Source: Varroa destructor (taxonomy: Eukaryota; Arthropoda; Arachnida; Mesostigmata; Varroidae). Taken from it: DNA of 64,000 bases. The notes under the pieces were generated by a model. That model ran no database searches. It had not been told where the DNA came from and saw only the letters and a list, made by a program, of their open reading frames with translations. The position numbers and the translations under genes are program-made. The stretch covers positions 43,368,832 through 43,432,831 of the forward strand of contig NW_019211455.1 in assembly GCF_002443255.2 (NCBI RefSeq). Reading direction: 5' to 3'. This document shows positions 1 to 12,891 of this stretch, one piece after another. Within the stretch, counting starts at the first letter, position 1. Each line of letters begins with the position of its first letter.

Positions 1-81
1 TACGCCGCTGAAGAGGAATGGAAGCTGTCGCCAACCGGTCGTAGCAATACCAGTGCCAGTAGTAGCAGCGATCCAAGTTAA
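1..81 (+). CDS. Possible 3' end of a coding exon, protein unknown
   Basis: Frame 1 is open from the left window edge to a TAA at 79-81. It would encode 26 residues, with an acidic start (AAEEEWKLSP) and a serine-rich tail (SASSSSDPS). An AATAAA hexamer at 81-86 overlaps the stop, which is unusually close for a working poly(A) signal but may be one of several. Only the tail is visible, so no family can be assigned and the frame may be fortuitous. If real, the gene runs in from the left on the plus strand and the sequence from 82 onward is its 3' UTR. Confidence 0.28.
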   Translation, partial: YAAEEEWKLSPTGRSNTSASSSSDPS

Positions 82-3000
82 ATAAAGTTAAAAAGAAGAA
101 GTGCTTCGAAAACCACTATCCCTCGCAGTCTCTTTCTCTGCTTGCCTCATACAGCCCCAAACACATCCCGAACTTCAGACTATCCGGAAGTGAGTTCGCG
201 GGTCTGGTAGCATCGGAATTGAGAGTCCATCGTAATAGCAGTCGTGATAGAAGCAGCTCAATTCGAAATAAGTCGACGTAGTTCAACTTCCGATTCGAAA
301 TTATAGGTTTGGTTAAGAGGTCTCCGGCCTCGCGGTCCGCCCTTCGCACTCTAATGACTATTGTCTACTTGCTAGCAACTAGAGCTTCTATTCACACTCT
401 TAGCAAGTATGCAATGGCCTATCCGACCATCTTACTAGCCATGACTTGAGCCATTCGTGCGGTGTGACAATTTTGAAATATTGCGCCGCCACTGCTAGCT
501 CCTACCTAGCTGCTATAGTTTAGGTGCCAATTCGCTACCGCTCGCTAAAAAACCGCGAATAGCGGAAGTCGCTGACGATTCCTTTCAGCTGATGATAGCT
601 GGCTAGCTTTGTAGGTAGAGGACGTGAAGGGACGCTTCGAAAAACACAGGTTGAATAACGGATACACACAACCTCTACATCCATCATTATTAGACAACGC
701 ACTGCGCGTTGTAACATTTCGTATTCTGAGTCCATACTCATTTACCAGTTATTATTAAGAATAAAGTCATGATTGTTGTGCGATAAAGATACAGGCCGTT
801 TGATTGTGTCCACTTTATGTTGGCATCGATATCAGTAATAGTAATAATACGAACATGTAATTAGTATCACTAAAAAGGTTAACGGGCTCTCGGCAGCCTG
901 TTTGTCAAGTTGTAAATTGCGTATTAGGCCCATCATTACGTACGAAATAGCATATATGGCCCTGAGGAAACAGTTCTTGTTGGTCTCATGGCTTCATTAC
1001 GCAGACCAAAATGGGCATACAAGAAGGAAATGTGGCCTCTGTACATTCCGAGCTATTCTTTTAACTTGGTACGATTGTCCTAATGGCGCTCATCGCAGTA
1101 GGTCTTTAGTATAACCAGCTTCGGTAACAGCATTGGTTAAAAACGGATGCAGGTGCTTCGCAAGAAAGTAGATAAACACTATTAGAAAAATTACCATTTC
1201 AGAGCATTTATTAGAAACTAACGTAACTATTTGAGGTTTCGCTTCGTATGAAGTGCCTCGTTTGCGAAAAGGATGCGCTTTGTCCGACACTTTTAGGTTC
1301 GATTCGAGCAGCGCAGGCTCATGTATTTGCCGGTGGCCACGATCGTTTCTCCACACTCTCAAACCTGCGTCTCATACCTATTTAGCTATATAGGGAGACC
1401 ATAATAGGGTACTTGTTACATAGACCCACACGTTATTATAGTGACTTCAATAGCTTAGCTGTAATAAGTAGCGTCGAACACGAAAATAAGTTCTACTATA
1501 AGGTTGCTGAGGGTCGCGGGGAAGGTACACTCAACTATTGTAGACTAAAAGCGACACATTTACAGCTCTAAGAATGAATTTAAAATCGTCTCTTCATAAC
1601 AACTCGAACGTTCACACACACACACATAAACAAACAAGCACATACATACACACACGCATAAGCATTCTAAGCCGGCTAGCATAACAATAAAATGATGAAA
1701 GAACAAGACCAGATTGGCTCAGCCTGCCACATACGTGGGGATTTTCATCCCCATAGACACACAGCAGTTTACGCTTATCTATGAGGCGGCAGAACATTGC
1801 TTTTAGATCGAGCTACATTGAGATCCATTTTGACTCTGATTTGGCGATTTAGCTCCGGCGCAACTGTCGCAGCATTTCATGAACCCACTTCTTTTCAAGA
1901 AACTTGAGAGGGTTCCAGGGGGGCGGCTGGGCATCTTGTACATCTTCAACGCCACGATTGGCACCGCTGATAAGCCGAACGAGGTAGCTAACGCCTAGCT
2001 AGACTATGCGTATTACACCGCCCTCCAACGAAAACACAAACTTAGAGCTATCGCTTAAACTTTTATTGCAGCCGCTGTCACTAAATATATCGATGAGTTG
2101 CCAGCCAGTCGTGGCGCCAGTAATTTCGGTAGCTGATGGTCAGTGGATGGACTGGCGGATCACACGGACTACGTGAAAGGCCAATGTGGGGTTACCATTT
2201 CCCCGTCTGGTACCATCTTGCAACAACAACACGACACTGCAACTAAAATAGCGAAGAGGCGCGTCCGTTGAACAGGACACTGTTCTGCTGGGAGAGGAGA
2301 TGGCGCTTCGAAGGGCTCCATGTGTTTCAAATGCCCCAACCGCCATAGCAGCTAAGAATGGATAAGCGACCAATGAAAAGGATGGGGTGCTGCGACCTCT
2401 GTGTGAAAAGCGGGCCTGTTATGTCGGACAGCTACCGAATGTCTACCGGCCACCGGAGTCGCGAAGGGACACCGGGACGACAGCTTTTGTCTGCATAGTT
2501 GTTGACTCTGCCTTCAGCGCATCTAGCGCACTTGCTCGTATGGCTGGCTTTTGGCTGATCCGCGGGTCTGGGCCTGCCTTTTATGGACCAAAGCACTTAC
2601 ATAAACATCATAAAATGACGATCGCAGCAGTAACAACACCGAGGGTACAAGTGGAGCCGAGGAGGACCGATCCAGGCCAAGCCAGAGGCCGGCCAACATC
2701 ATCTGATCTCTATGTGCGGCTAGAATTCGATGGGACAACGTTGCTTGGCTACGACAGTGATGACGGCGTCGACAATACGGACGACGGTAGCTGATAAAAG
2801 CACGCGAAGGACGTGGGTCACGGCAGCCACCTCTCTCTTTGCTCTGTAGTCAAGTGACAGCCGACGTTAAACGTATACAAAGAGCCACGGGGGAATTGTT
2901 GTTGGCACCAAAATGAGTAGCAGACGATTCTTTGGTTTGTAACTTTCGAGATGGGATTGGCCGTCTTGTACGAACAGGTCCTACAACTTATCATTTGTTT

Positions 3001-5130
3001 CCTCATTCATATGATCTTGATAATGTTGCACATTATCGGCGAGAGGAGCTGGAAAAAAAACAATTTAAGCATTTAAAGGCAACCGACTGGTAAAAGAATT
3101 CCCCACTCCAGACCTAGTTAATTTAGCTAAAGCTAGGCTTACATATAAACAAATTAGGCTTATACTTGAAACAGTACTTGTTTCAACCTTAGACATACTT
3201 TTTTCTCATTTGGAATACGAACTTTTCGTTTAGGTTAGATGCGTCCGTCATGTTCAACTGTGAACTTTCTTTTACAGTCTTAGGACCTCTGGTCTACCCT
3301 ACCATCTAAACTAACTTTTATCGCCTATTTCTGTATCACCGAAGCCGCGGTCGATAATCCGTCATGCATTTGCCGATTTTTCAATCAGGTGTTGTTATTA
3401 TTATTGATGCCAACAATGGCTCTGCAGCGACAAGGCCACACTAGAATGCGATAAGATAGCCCAGGTACGTGAAAGTTCGTAGCCCATGAAAATTGCTTAT
3501 ATATATCATTAACGGTAGCGATTTGACATTGGTCCATATGTAGGTGTAATACTTTCCTTGTTTTTCATCGTTCACCGATGACCACAACCTGCAGTGGCAA
3601 TAGCACCAACAGACATCATCAACAATGACGACGAAAGCGACGACGAATCCGAACGACACAAAAAGGTGTACAGCGCAGATGCGATGCCAAAGTCCTTCTT
3701 ACAGTGTTGCTCCCTGAAGCGAAAACGAAGGAGTCCGAGCACGATTTCTTGCTAGCCAGCCCCCCGCCATGCCGGCCGGCGAGCCAGAGCGATTCTCATG
3801 GTTGGTCAGTGAAGCAATCCCACTGCCCTGCTCCGATCGGGATCGGGGCGTTTGAAGAGAGGACTATTTCCGAGAGTCCCAGCCTGACCGGCCCAATATA
3901 CCCCCTCCGATCCTGCTGCCGCACCACCGCTAAATCAGGCCTGGTCACCCTGTTCGACTCTGATCCGTGGCGTCCGCATGAAGCTTGCCACTGCCAACGC
4001 CAGCATCAACGACTGACCAGTGCCTCACAGCAGAGGCTGATCAGAGACGCTTCGCACGCTGCCCTAATCACCCCAGACTACCCCCAATGCACCCCCATAG
4101 CCTCAACGCTTGCTTTCTTGCTCATTGCGCTGGACCTGCACGGCTGCACGAAGCAGCCGCGGTTGCTATTTTTTTTCGTTTCTCTCTCTTCTCCATTTCT
4201 CTCTGTATTATTTTTGTTCTTCTATTTTTTCGTGTGCTGCCGCGCCATAATAAAGATGCGACGAGTCCCGATTCGTAGCTCTGGGGATCCGCAGGGGTCG
4301 AAGGAATCTATGAGAGAGACCTATCGAGGTAGGTTTGGATGGGGTGTTGGAGCCGGTGACGGCGGCAGTAGCAGTGGAGTTTCAAGGATGGTTCTTACTA
4401 CTTCTCGGGGGTTGGGGGGCTCGTGGACAGACGGGGGACTCGTGAAGTTCAGTAGTGGACGTGGCCAAGGAAAAGACGAGGATTGTACAGCCGCTACTAC
4501 TGCTACGAGCGTTCCTGGCCAGCTCAGTTGCTGGCTCACTCACTTACTCGCTTCTAACTAGGCTCTTAGTCAGCGGGTTTTGCTTTGTGTTGACCACCCC
4601 CTTTCTATGTTGTCCCATACACCCCATCCATATCCTCGTTCGTAGTGTCGTTCGCCCAGTTCGTCGTCCCAGGAGTGCCAACGGCGGTAGTCCTTCTCCC
4701 TATCTGTCTTTCATTGCTCGTTCTTTCTTAAAGAGAAAGACGAAACTAGGGGAAGCTAGTGGAAGAACGACTCTACATGGGAGTAACCTAGGAGGCTGAG
4801 TGTCTAGGACGCAGGGTACAGTTAGTAACCGAAAGGGGAACTGGCTGGCTTGAAGCAAAGGGAACGGCTAGGGGTAACCGGGGGCCTGAGATACAAAGTG
4901 CGTTCTTCGCGCAACTTGGGTGGGGCACCGGCTAGTGGTGCTACCGCCAGCTTTTGAGCGATGTCTAGGTGCTTGCTTGTCGCCCAGTAGTCCGGCAGCC
5001 GAAGCTGCTGCAGCAGCAGACATCGACGAAGAGGTGGCCAAGCTCATTACAATGGGAAATCCCGTTTGATCTCGAGATGGCTGCACACAGCCTGTCGCTG
5101 TAGGGTTGTCCAGTGGCTGCCCGTACTTAC
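82..5130. other. Non-coding or unassigned stretch, GC-richer from 3.7 kb
   Basis: No recognisable gene. A CA-rich microsatellite lies at 1612-1659. A frame at 2387-2794 (+) ends in an acidic, coding-looking tail (DSDDGVDNTDDGS), but it has no ATG at its start and no recognised homology. From about 3.7 kb the base composition rises in GC and long fortuitous frames appear, including one at 3704-4561 (+) with no ATG at its start. A pyrimidine-rich block lies at 4165-4225. Confidence 0.5.
1612..1659. repeat. CA-rich imperfect microsatellite
   Basis: Runs of CA interrupted by TAAACAAACAAG and CATA units. An interrupted dinucleotide repeat of this kind is usually an older, decayed array. Confidence 0.85.
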
Positions 5131-5251
5131 TATCCTGCCGTCTTTCGAATTCGCTGGCTGCGTGCCTTTCGTTGGCTAATGTTAGCCAACAGTAGCGTTG
5201 GGCGACGACAACTGTCTCTGCCGCGGCCGCTGCAAGTAGTACTACCGCCAT
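5131..5251 (-). CDS. Candidate first exon with signal-peptide-like leader
   Basis: On the minus strand an ATG at 5251-5249 opens a frame starting MAVVLLAAAAAETVVVA. This is a compact hydrophobic, alanine-rich leader with a plausible signal-peptidase site after VVVA. The frame then runs into a consensus donor, GTAAGT, at 5130-5125. That gives a 121-nt exon (40 codons plus one base). Without splicing the frame stays open to about 4868. The start context is poor (no purine at -3, G at +4). No homology is recognised and the alanine run may simply reflect GC-rich sequence. If real, it would be the first coding exon of a secreted protein, with the next exon below 5.1 kb. Confidence 0.2.
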
Positions 5252-6218
5252 CAACAGAGCAGCGACAGACGCAATCGACGGGGAAAGCGAAACACTGCGA
5301 AGAGTTGCTAGACTTGACGACTGAACACCAAACTAAAGGCGACGCGATCGAGTAAGATGCCAATAGGATACTGTCCTTTGCTTTCTCGCTCTCCCGTTTC
5401 TGAAGCTAGAACCTATTTAGACTAGCACGATTCACGACTGTATGTTAGCTGTTGTCTGGAGCAACGGTGCATTCGTCGTACATGAGCTGGAGGTGATAGA
5501 GAACAGTTGGTAAGGTACGGCTAGAGGCTGCGAGGGAGAAAAGCAAAGGCCAAACAAGGAAACCGCTCAGAGCAGAAAATACAATGCAGAACGACGAAAC
5601 CTACCCCCAGCAAGCCGAACAAAACCTAAGAGCGGCTGCCTGAGAAGAGAATCAAGGAACGAATGAATCCTGTTGGTACGTCCCCCCCCGCCCCTTGAAG
5701 GGCCACAGGCATAGGGACCCAGGCAATGAGCAGGCTAAGCAGCCATCCTGTCCTGGCTGGACAGGGCAGGATTGGCCGCTGCCTAGCAAAAAGCATTGCG
5801 TACTACTGAAGGCAGTGAGGTGAAGGAGAAAAAAAGGAGACATGAAGCGGCACGAGGCAGATGCCCAAGTCGCAATCAGAATCAAGCCCGGAGTCCGGTC
5901 CAGTTGAGTCCAGTCAAATATACCACGAGAGACTCACTGGAGGGATACCTAGTATGAGTATAGGCGACTATTGACGACTATAGCCAAAAAGGGAGAGGAT
6001 TCGAAGGCGATGTTGGCTAAGAGGGACGATCGCGTCCATGGCGCTGGCTTTAACATACAATGAATGACACAAAAAACTACATACAAGAAATTGCTAAGAG
6101 AGAAACTATGAAGATGATGACTTGCTAAGATAGGGACTTAGCCAGTTGAAGCTTAACAGGGAAACTGGATAAAGCGGAGTAGCTACGAAGAAATCGTAGG
6201 TAAGGGAATAGTTGATGA

Positions 6219-6249
6219 AATAACCTTCAACTTTGACGTTGAAGTTATT
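6219..6249. repeat. Hairpin, 12-bp stem with one bulge
   Basis: AATAA-C-CTTCAAC, then loop TTTGAC, then GTTGAAG-TTATT. The arms pair over 12 bp with a single bulged C at 6224. No surrounding gene explains it. Confidence 0.7.
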
Positions 6250-9200
6250 GAAACAGCTCAGACAGTGGTAAAGTGAGAAACAGTTGAGTGGGGCAAAGCC
6301 GGAACGAAGAAGCGATCAGGCACGACCTACTACACGTTCAAAAAACGCATAAGGCTGATTAAATATTTTTAAGAAGTTAGGTGTTGGAAGATGTAAAATT
6401 TTAAAGCGAGCTAGCCGAATGGTTCGACAAACATTCGCATAGACAAAAGGGAATCTTCAAAGAATAGATTTAAAAAAAAAAAGTAAGAATATAGTTTTGC
6501 TTATTTAGTTACATAGAATGTCTACTTTTCTATGTTTGTTTTACGAGCTAAAAGCCATTTTTCTTGCTTTACTCTAAATATGAACTTCTTCAAAGTAAGC
6601 AAAAGCTTCTTATGAACGATGAATACATTGAAGATGATCCGTAGTCACCAAACGTGATCAGTAACGGCTCTTGCTGTTGCTCCTTCGACCTGGTTAGCAG
6701 AGCGGCTGGAAATGGAGGCCTGTTGTTAGGGGCAGACACTCGGCAGCCCAAACTGTCATAGGTCTTCGCAAGCTCCCGCCTCCTTACGTTCCAAACGGCA
6801 AAAAGCAACTCTGGACAAGCGCGTTGTCACTCCGTTCGTTTGAGAGATCCGCTATCGCCTTTCGGATCAGATCAGGAAACCAACGGCAGACTTAGAGCAG
6901 GACAGCTCAGACGGAGGAAGCAGGCATGCGAACCCAGGCGGTTCTACATGAGCCAGTGCCCTTGTGAGCTCAGTGAGGACTTGGTTCGAGGAGCCCGAGG
7001 CAGAGAAACAGAGAGAGAGATCCGGTTAACTGGATCTGTCAAGCAGTCGAAACGAGTGAGGATATCCCGATTTCTTCCTAACCTAACTCAGCCGTAACCT
7101 TCATTTCTATGGGCGCTGGCTCCCCCTGGGCTCAGCTTCTACGATCGTGTTTGCAGCGCCGCCATGAGCGTAAGCGAGTGTGTGCTTTGGTTTTTTTCCA
7201 ATTCATCACAAAATTAGGTTGGCGGTATTTCGTTTTTCTTTTTCGATCTTCATCGCTAGTTCGTTCGATCTCTGGATGAGCCTTTTTATTTGTTGGTCCG
7301 GTCGGCAGGCCAACGGCTGCGCCAAATGGCTGACGTGCACTGTGCAGTTAACCGACAAAGCAGGTCCTAGTTGGTTTCTGTAGTCAGTCGCGCTTGAAAG
7401 ACGAACAGATAGCCAGTCAAAGAAAGGCAGCCGGCCAAATACAGCCAGGACAGCAGCGCGACTTCGACAGCAGACAAAAAAGATAATGGCTAAAGAACAG
7501 AGAGTCGCGAAGAAACAAGATTTGATTCGCCGACTCGTCCACTCATAGTCCTTAGGTTTTTTTTTCTGAGTTCTGCGCGAATGAAACCCGCCAAGTCCTA
7601 CCACAACGGAGGGTTCGTCTTTTCGTTGATTCGGGTAGCCGGCGGTCCGTCTCTTCATTCTGCCAATGCTAGCGTTCGCTGAAGCAAGAACTACCAAAGA
7701 AGATAACTAGAGGAAAGGCAAGATAAACGCCAATGCTCAACGGACTACTAATGCTTCGCTGTTAGTTTTCCTGCTATGTTTGTTCCTGCAAAAAGCTGCG
7801 GGAAAATGCCGACAAGAAATCGACGTAAGTCTAGAGATTGGAAGTATTCGAAACGTATCAAGGAGGGAATGGATATATAATATAATAATAGATGAAGGAC
7901 AGGAAGCGTTGGCGGGTTTAAGGCGGACAACAGAGAGCTAAGAGGAAAACTTTAAATCTCATTGCGCTAACGAACGCCGCCCTGATCCGCTCATGTAATT
8001 GCATAGTAACCCCTATGAAAAGGAGCCCTTCTTTGAGCTGTAATATAATCAGTTAGACACACACCTGGACACACATGTGGTAACCACGAGCGGGTAAAGC
8101 CAGGCCAGTAATAGTTTGCTCTAGTGAAATAAAGGGAAATGTATACAGGTATGGTGATACCGACAAAATAGATTCGGAGTCGGAAGGTCAAAAAGTCGGA
8201 GAAGAATTTAATCTAGTTATAGTCTTCAAGAAGTAAAACTCAGATTGGATGAAGGTCCCGTATCTAATATAATCGATTAAGGAGAGGTCTAAGGGCTAGG
8301 CGAATCGTGTTTGCTGGTATTTGGCTTGTGTTGAACTTTGTGAAAATATGACTGAAGTTTTTCTACTCGGAAGCATACCAACTCAGGAACTGTTTCTCGG
8401 CGTATAGTAATCTCTTAGTAATGCATTAAACCTAGAAACGCGTACGTCCATCCATGGAGGTTCGTACGCATTTCGTGACGTTCACCCCGAGATAACTTAT
8501 TGTGCATAAAAGTAACCGTACCCATTGATTGTCTCCCAATATCGTACGTATTTGCAAACCAAAAAGTTATTCTGGATAAAGAAGGCAAGATTGAAACGTA
8601 AACATGATTGTATCTGTTATCTCCAATGCGTGCATTCATGTTTTCACCGATTAACCTTCACCTCGTTATTTGTTATCAGATGCCATCTGTCTACCTTTTA
8701 CTTATTTGTATCACATCTTATCAAAGAGATGAGTGCGGGCTTTTTACGAGGCTGCCCCACAGTAGGATTAAGAAGGTTGCCAGGAAAAGTGCCCTCACGG
8801 CATATGTAGTTATGACTGCGTGTCCATGTATGCCCCCGAGCTTCCTGCGTTTCTCGCGTTCGCCGATTTGTCTATACACATCGTCCCTCTGTCCCTCTTC
8901 GTATCGCTGCCTATCGCTATGAGGGCATTAAGCACGTTCCCCGCGGGGGTGACATGTGCTTACACAATTGACATTTATGACGGTTACATAAGACGCCCGC
9001 CGCGTCCAGTTACCCCCGGTTAGGACCAGCATTGCCTCTGCGGCTCGTGTAGGTTCCATCTTCAGCAGGCAATACATACATGGCTTCATGTTGAGGACGG
9101 CAGGGGGATCCGACAGAGCGAGCAATCCCGTGCATTGACTGTGATGCCGATCAGAGATCGCGGGGCTCAGGGAGCGATCGGAGAAGGGGGCCAGGATCGT

Positions 9201-10348
9201 GTCGATGCGAATAGCCGGACAGGTTATGGAGGTTATCGAGACGCAAAGCATCGAAATAGCAAATAAGGGAGGGGGAGAACAACGTGATCGGATCTGTTCG
9301 CGGGAAATATCTTCCTAGAATATGGTAAGGGAACGGCAGCAGTGAGGGTCATAGAAAGACAAGGTGCAGGAAGAACACGTGTTTTTGAATCCGAATTGGT
9401 AAATTGCATAACGGATTGACAGGTAACATTGTACAGGCGAAGACAGATAATGGGCAAAAGATAAACGTACCATTTCTTAACTGTCTCTTCAGCTGGTGTA
9501 GATAAATCTACTAAGAAAATGTGTATTTGGATGGCTCTTTGGAGGACTGCTTCGTAGATTCGAAAAGCTTTAATAGAACATGCAATACATTCTCGTGGCT
9601 GCGTACGATGTGTAGGCTCTTGAGCGGGTTAGAATCAACGTCTGCTCATGCTCCGATCCCTGCTAAGCGCCAGTATTAGTTGTAAATTTTGCTATGCCGT
9701 AATGATTTTCGTTCTAATTATTTCGACTCGAACATGTAACAAGAACACTTTTTTGATGATATGAGAATGAACAAATTATACCGAACTTCTCTTCTAAGTT
9801 ACATCGTCGCGTTCTCTGAGTAAAATTGACTTACATGGTAAACGTATGGAAGTTATTTACTTCTTGTCACCTCTATGGCAGTGTACATAAGATCAGTCGG
9901 AGTACCTCTTTAAAAACTCGCATGACAAAGATGCATCAAGTGGTATTAAGGATCGGTGCCAAAGCATCGAAAAAATAGGCGATAGCTTAAATAGCGAAAA
10001 TTATCACGTCTTACGTAAACGTCAATTTATAAGCGTTGATTTTCATTTGCCTATGTTGGCCGTTTTTGGACAATTCGTCGGACAAGACTTTTTCGTTTGC
10101 TGTATAAGCATAGAGTCTGGCGGACTCAGAGAATCAATCTTTCTGCTACATTATTTAAAACTGTTTTCACTTAGGTTAAGCCTATTCTATCGATGGGCAT
10201 CGATTGTGTTCAATTACGGATCATCCCTCAGGATGATTTACTTACCGTTTTTCTAAACAATAAATGGACTTTCTGTAAACCGCCATCAGTGATACCTGGT
10301 ATGTACCACTCCAGCCACCACGGTAGCTAATACAAAAACATTAATGCT

Positions 10349-10370
10349 AAAGGCCATCTGGGTGGCCTTT
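10349..10370. repeat. Small perfect hairpin, 8-bp stem
   Basis: AAAGGCCA at 10349-10356 pairs with TGGCCTTT at 10363-10370 around a 6-nt loop (TCTGGG). It is short enough to be chance. Confidence 0.6.
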
Positions 10371-10613
10371 GCTTCAAAGTTACATTTAAGATATCTTTTA
10401 TTCATCATCGATCCATTATAAGTATTGTCTATTATTGGTTTTTCAGCGATAGTACATTTGGTTGTCTTTCGATCGACATAGCCAACCAGTGATGCGACCA
10501 GAAAGAAGCTTGGATTGTCCAATCCTACAACCGATTAAATTGTTTCCCTGCGTCGCACATCAGATTCGTTGCTGTCTCAGCTCGCTAGCTAGGCGTCGTT
10601 CGGGATGGTCAAG

Positions 10614-10707
10614 ATGAGGATTTTGATAATATTCTCTCTATTTCTCCCTCTTGCTGCTACCACTAATAGAAATCTTGCCGTATCTGAACTGCGTCATAGT
10701 TTCATTG
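10614..10707 (+). CDS. Candidate secretory-leader exon
   Basis: ATG at 10614 has a good context (AAG before, A at -3). It starts a frame MRILIIFSLFLPLAATTN, a textbook signal-peptide shape: one basic residue, a hydrophobic core, then a small-residue cleavage region at LAA/TT. The frame meets a consensus donor GTGAGT at 10708, so the exon would be 31 codons plus one base. Read through without splicing, it stops after 36 residues. A strong acceptor (pyrimidine tract then TTTTAG) ends at 10781. The open frame after it (VIVNESDLTTTE... ending in cysteine-rich CRCCNCPALLVC, stop at 11010-11012) is in phase 0, whereas this leader ends in phase 1. The two do not join directly. No homology recognised. 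Confidence 0.28.
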
Positions 10708-10781
10708 GTGAGTTCGCACATTAATCGCGATTCATCGCAGTGTCTTGGACTTCATTCTTTACTTTGTAGTCTTACTTTTAG

Positions 10782-11012
10782 GTTATTGTCAATGAAAGCG
10801 ATCTTACTACCACTGAAACTGCTGACACTTCCGCATCCAATGAGTTATTGATTGCTTGGTTACTAGCTGTAACTAATTCATTGAATTTTTCCTCCCAGCA
10901 ACTTCCTCCTGAGGCAATGTGTGCCTCTCCGCTTACCAGCTCCCCCTGCCGCTGTTGCAACTGTCCCGCTCTTCTCGTCTGTTACGGAAGCAGAGCTACT
11001 TATGCCTTTTAA
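10782..11012 (+). CDS. Candidate terminal exon, cysteine-rich, unknown
   Basis: After a pyrimidine-rich acceptor ending TTTTAG (10778-10781) the plus frame is open for 76 codons to TAA at 11010-11012. The N-terminal part is acidic and threonine-rich (NESDLTTTETADTS). A hydrophobic stretch (LLIAWLLAVTN) and a cysteine cluster (CRCCNCPALLVC) follow. An upstream phase-0 partner could be the short AT-AC-free exon 10668-10707, which has its own acceptor CTAATAG and the donor GTGAGT, leaving a 74-bp intron. The opposite strand is also open here (10778-10960) and reads as a plausible protein, so strand and reality are both uncertain. Confidence 0.18.
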   Translation, partial: VIVNESDLTTTETADTSASNELLIAWLLAVTNSLNFSSQQLPPEAMCASPLTSSPCRCCNCPALLVCYGSRATYAF

Positions 11013-12873
11013 AGTAAAAACGGGCCGGGCCAACGAACGAAGAAAAAAAGTAGCGACGAAGTTAGCGGTGTTGAGGCGAGGGCGCTAACTGCAAAATGCT
11101 CGCTTAGGCCGTTGCCGACTCACCTCGACAAGCGAATAACTTGAATAATAAATTGGCTCTATCTAACAATGTCAGCTAAGGCCGCACAAAAAGGAGCCCC
11201 GTCGTCTTCGAAGCTTCTTCAACGAGGCGAAAATTAACATTGGCTCCCTACCTTTATCAACTTGCCCTTCCCCTTAGCTCGTAGGCCTGTGAAGTTCTGC
11301 AAAAGGTCGAGTTTCCTTTAGCGTCTTGTGGGTGCCTTTACCCCACTACTCGGCCCAGCCTTTGAGAAAGCGGTATCCCTTGAGGTTCCTAGCACGATTT
11401 ACCATCCCATCCAGTCCGGTAGCACTTGCGTTCAAGCCTTGTGGCTCGCTTGCGGGTCACTGCTATCGACATTTAGATACAATTCGTTCCGTTAGTTTTC
11501 TGCTAACGAACAAGTGCTTGGCAACGGTGCTCACAAGGAGGCTGCGTCTGTCAGTCACAAAGTTGCATCTGCAAAATGTTTTTTTTCTGAAATGTCCACA
11601 GCGTGGACAGCGTTCTCTTTCTCTTTTTTCTCGCGCTGAGCGACTTCTATGGTTGACTTGGGTTGGGCTCCAACGGACTTCAATTCTTTCGATGCCCATT
11701 GCCGTAACCGACGTAGCTGACGCTGGGGAGGGGTTTTCGCCAGGGAAAACTCGGCTGCAGTTATCCTCTGCTACTGACGCAACTTCTAAACCCTGGAGGA
11801 CAGCCGTTCCGTAGAGTTAACCGCGGTCGCAACACAAGATTCGCCATATGACGCCATCCGACGTAGTTCCGAGTTTCGGTGTCGCCATCGAATAATCGGA
11901 TGCTTTTCTATAGTCGAAGTAATGGTAGATCTCCACCGCTGCAGTCGCTACTTTCCCTTAAATCGGGTACTGCTTTGGCTGCCACTGGCGTAGTTGCCGC
12001 TTGCCGTCGGGGCAAAATTGATTTCGGGCGATAAATTAGATAACCAACAAGACCCCGGCGGCGGCGACGACTATTGGCAAACTCGTATAAATTGCGATCG
12101 TTGTCGTCGTTTTTTTTTGTAATGCTTGCTGTGTGTGTCGGAGGGGCAAGCAACTGTCTTGCTGTTAGCACAGTCCACGTCGTAATTGTATGATAGTTGT
12201 CGTTGCTAGAACGACGGCAAGAACAACAATAGCAACATCGTATTTTTACTGCTCACTACATTGAACTTGCCCTTGGTTAAAAGATGCCGCGACTCGAGCT
12301 TTGCTAAGGTCATTGTATCTGACTGTGTGTTTGTGTGCGTGCGCGATCGCGGTAAGGTTCGGACTTGTCAGCATCGAGTCTACTGATATTACCTTGTGCT
12401 CGTCTGCACCTGTGATTGGTGTTGATATTCTCTAGAAGGCCTAATCGGTTTGAGAAACGAACCCACGACGCTGCGCTTATTCTGAACATAGTAGCGGATA
12501 TGTTTTAGCAGTGTTATATTCCTAAAAACTTTTTTGAAGTATAATCAGAAGAGGAAAGTTGGGTTGATCCATGTCTACGGCCCCTATTTACGCCTCGCTC
12601 GACGGTGTCTATTATTGGCTAAGGTAAGGATATTCAACATGCGCATGTCAGCGTGCCACCTCATACAGCAGCGGGGAATACTCCACAATTTATTGATCGT
12701 TGATTTCGGATCTGATCAGCTTACATTCTGCGTATATTGTATATATATTGTGCGTATAAAGTATCCTGGTCATACTGGCAAGTTAGAACGGTACCACAGA
12801 CGACCACATGCATATTTGGGTCAATTCTAGATTCTACATTGGATCGTGTATCATTTTTCTCTAGTGTGTTAAT

Positions 12874-12891
12874 GCGGGCTAGGATGCCCGC
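12874..12891. repeat. GC-stem hairpin followed by T run
   Basis: GCGGGC, loop TAGGAT, GCCCGC, then CTTTTC-like sequence. It looks like a bacterial intrinsic terminator, but the context is eukaryotic, so it is recorded only as a hairpin. A near twin (GGCGGG, loop TTAGAG, CCCGCC) lies at 46320-46337. Confidence 0.6.

Larger units (their letters stand above)
5252..10613. other. Unassigned, mostly AT-rich stretch
   Basis: No gene recognised. It contains a hairpin at 6219-6249, an A/T-rich interval around 6350-6600, and two small adjacent hairpins at about 10188-10240. An 8-bp hairpin lies at 10349-10370 (AAAGGCCA / TGGCCTTT, 6-nt loop). A good start context occurs at 7163 (GCCGCCATGAGC followed by GTAAGC). 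It could be a two-codon first exon, but nothing further supports it. Confidence 0.5.

Noticed and set aside
3704..4561. Longest open frame in the left part (285 codons, plus strand)
   Set aside because: No ATG at its start, unnatural composition with a phenylalanine run from a T-rich tract, overlapping open frames on both strands, and no domain. GC-rich non-coding sequence explains it.
9287..9430. Plus frame reading SDLFAGNIFLEYGKGTAAV
   Set aside because: It reads like a folded protein, but it follows a stop directly, has no acceptor or ATG that fits, and could not be linked to a family.
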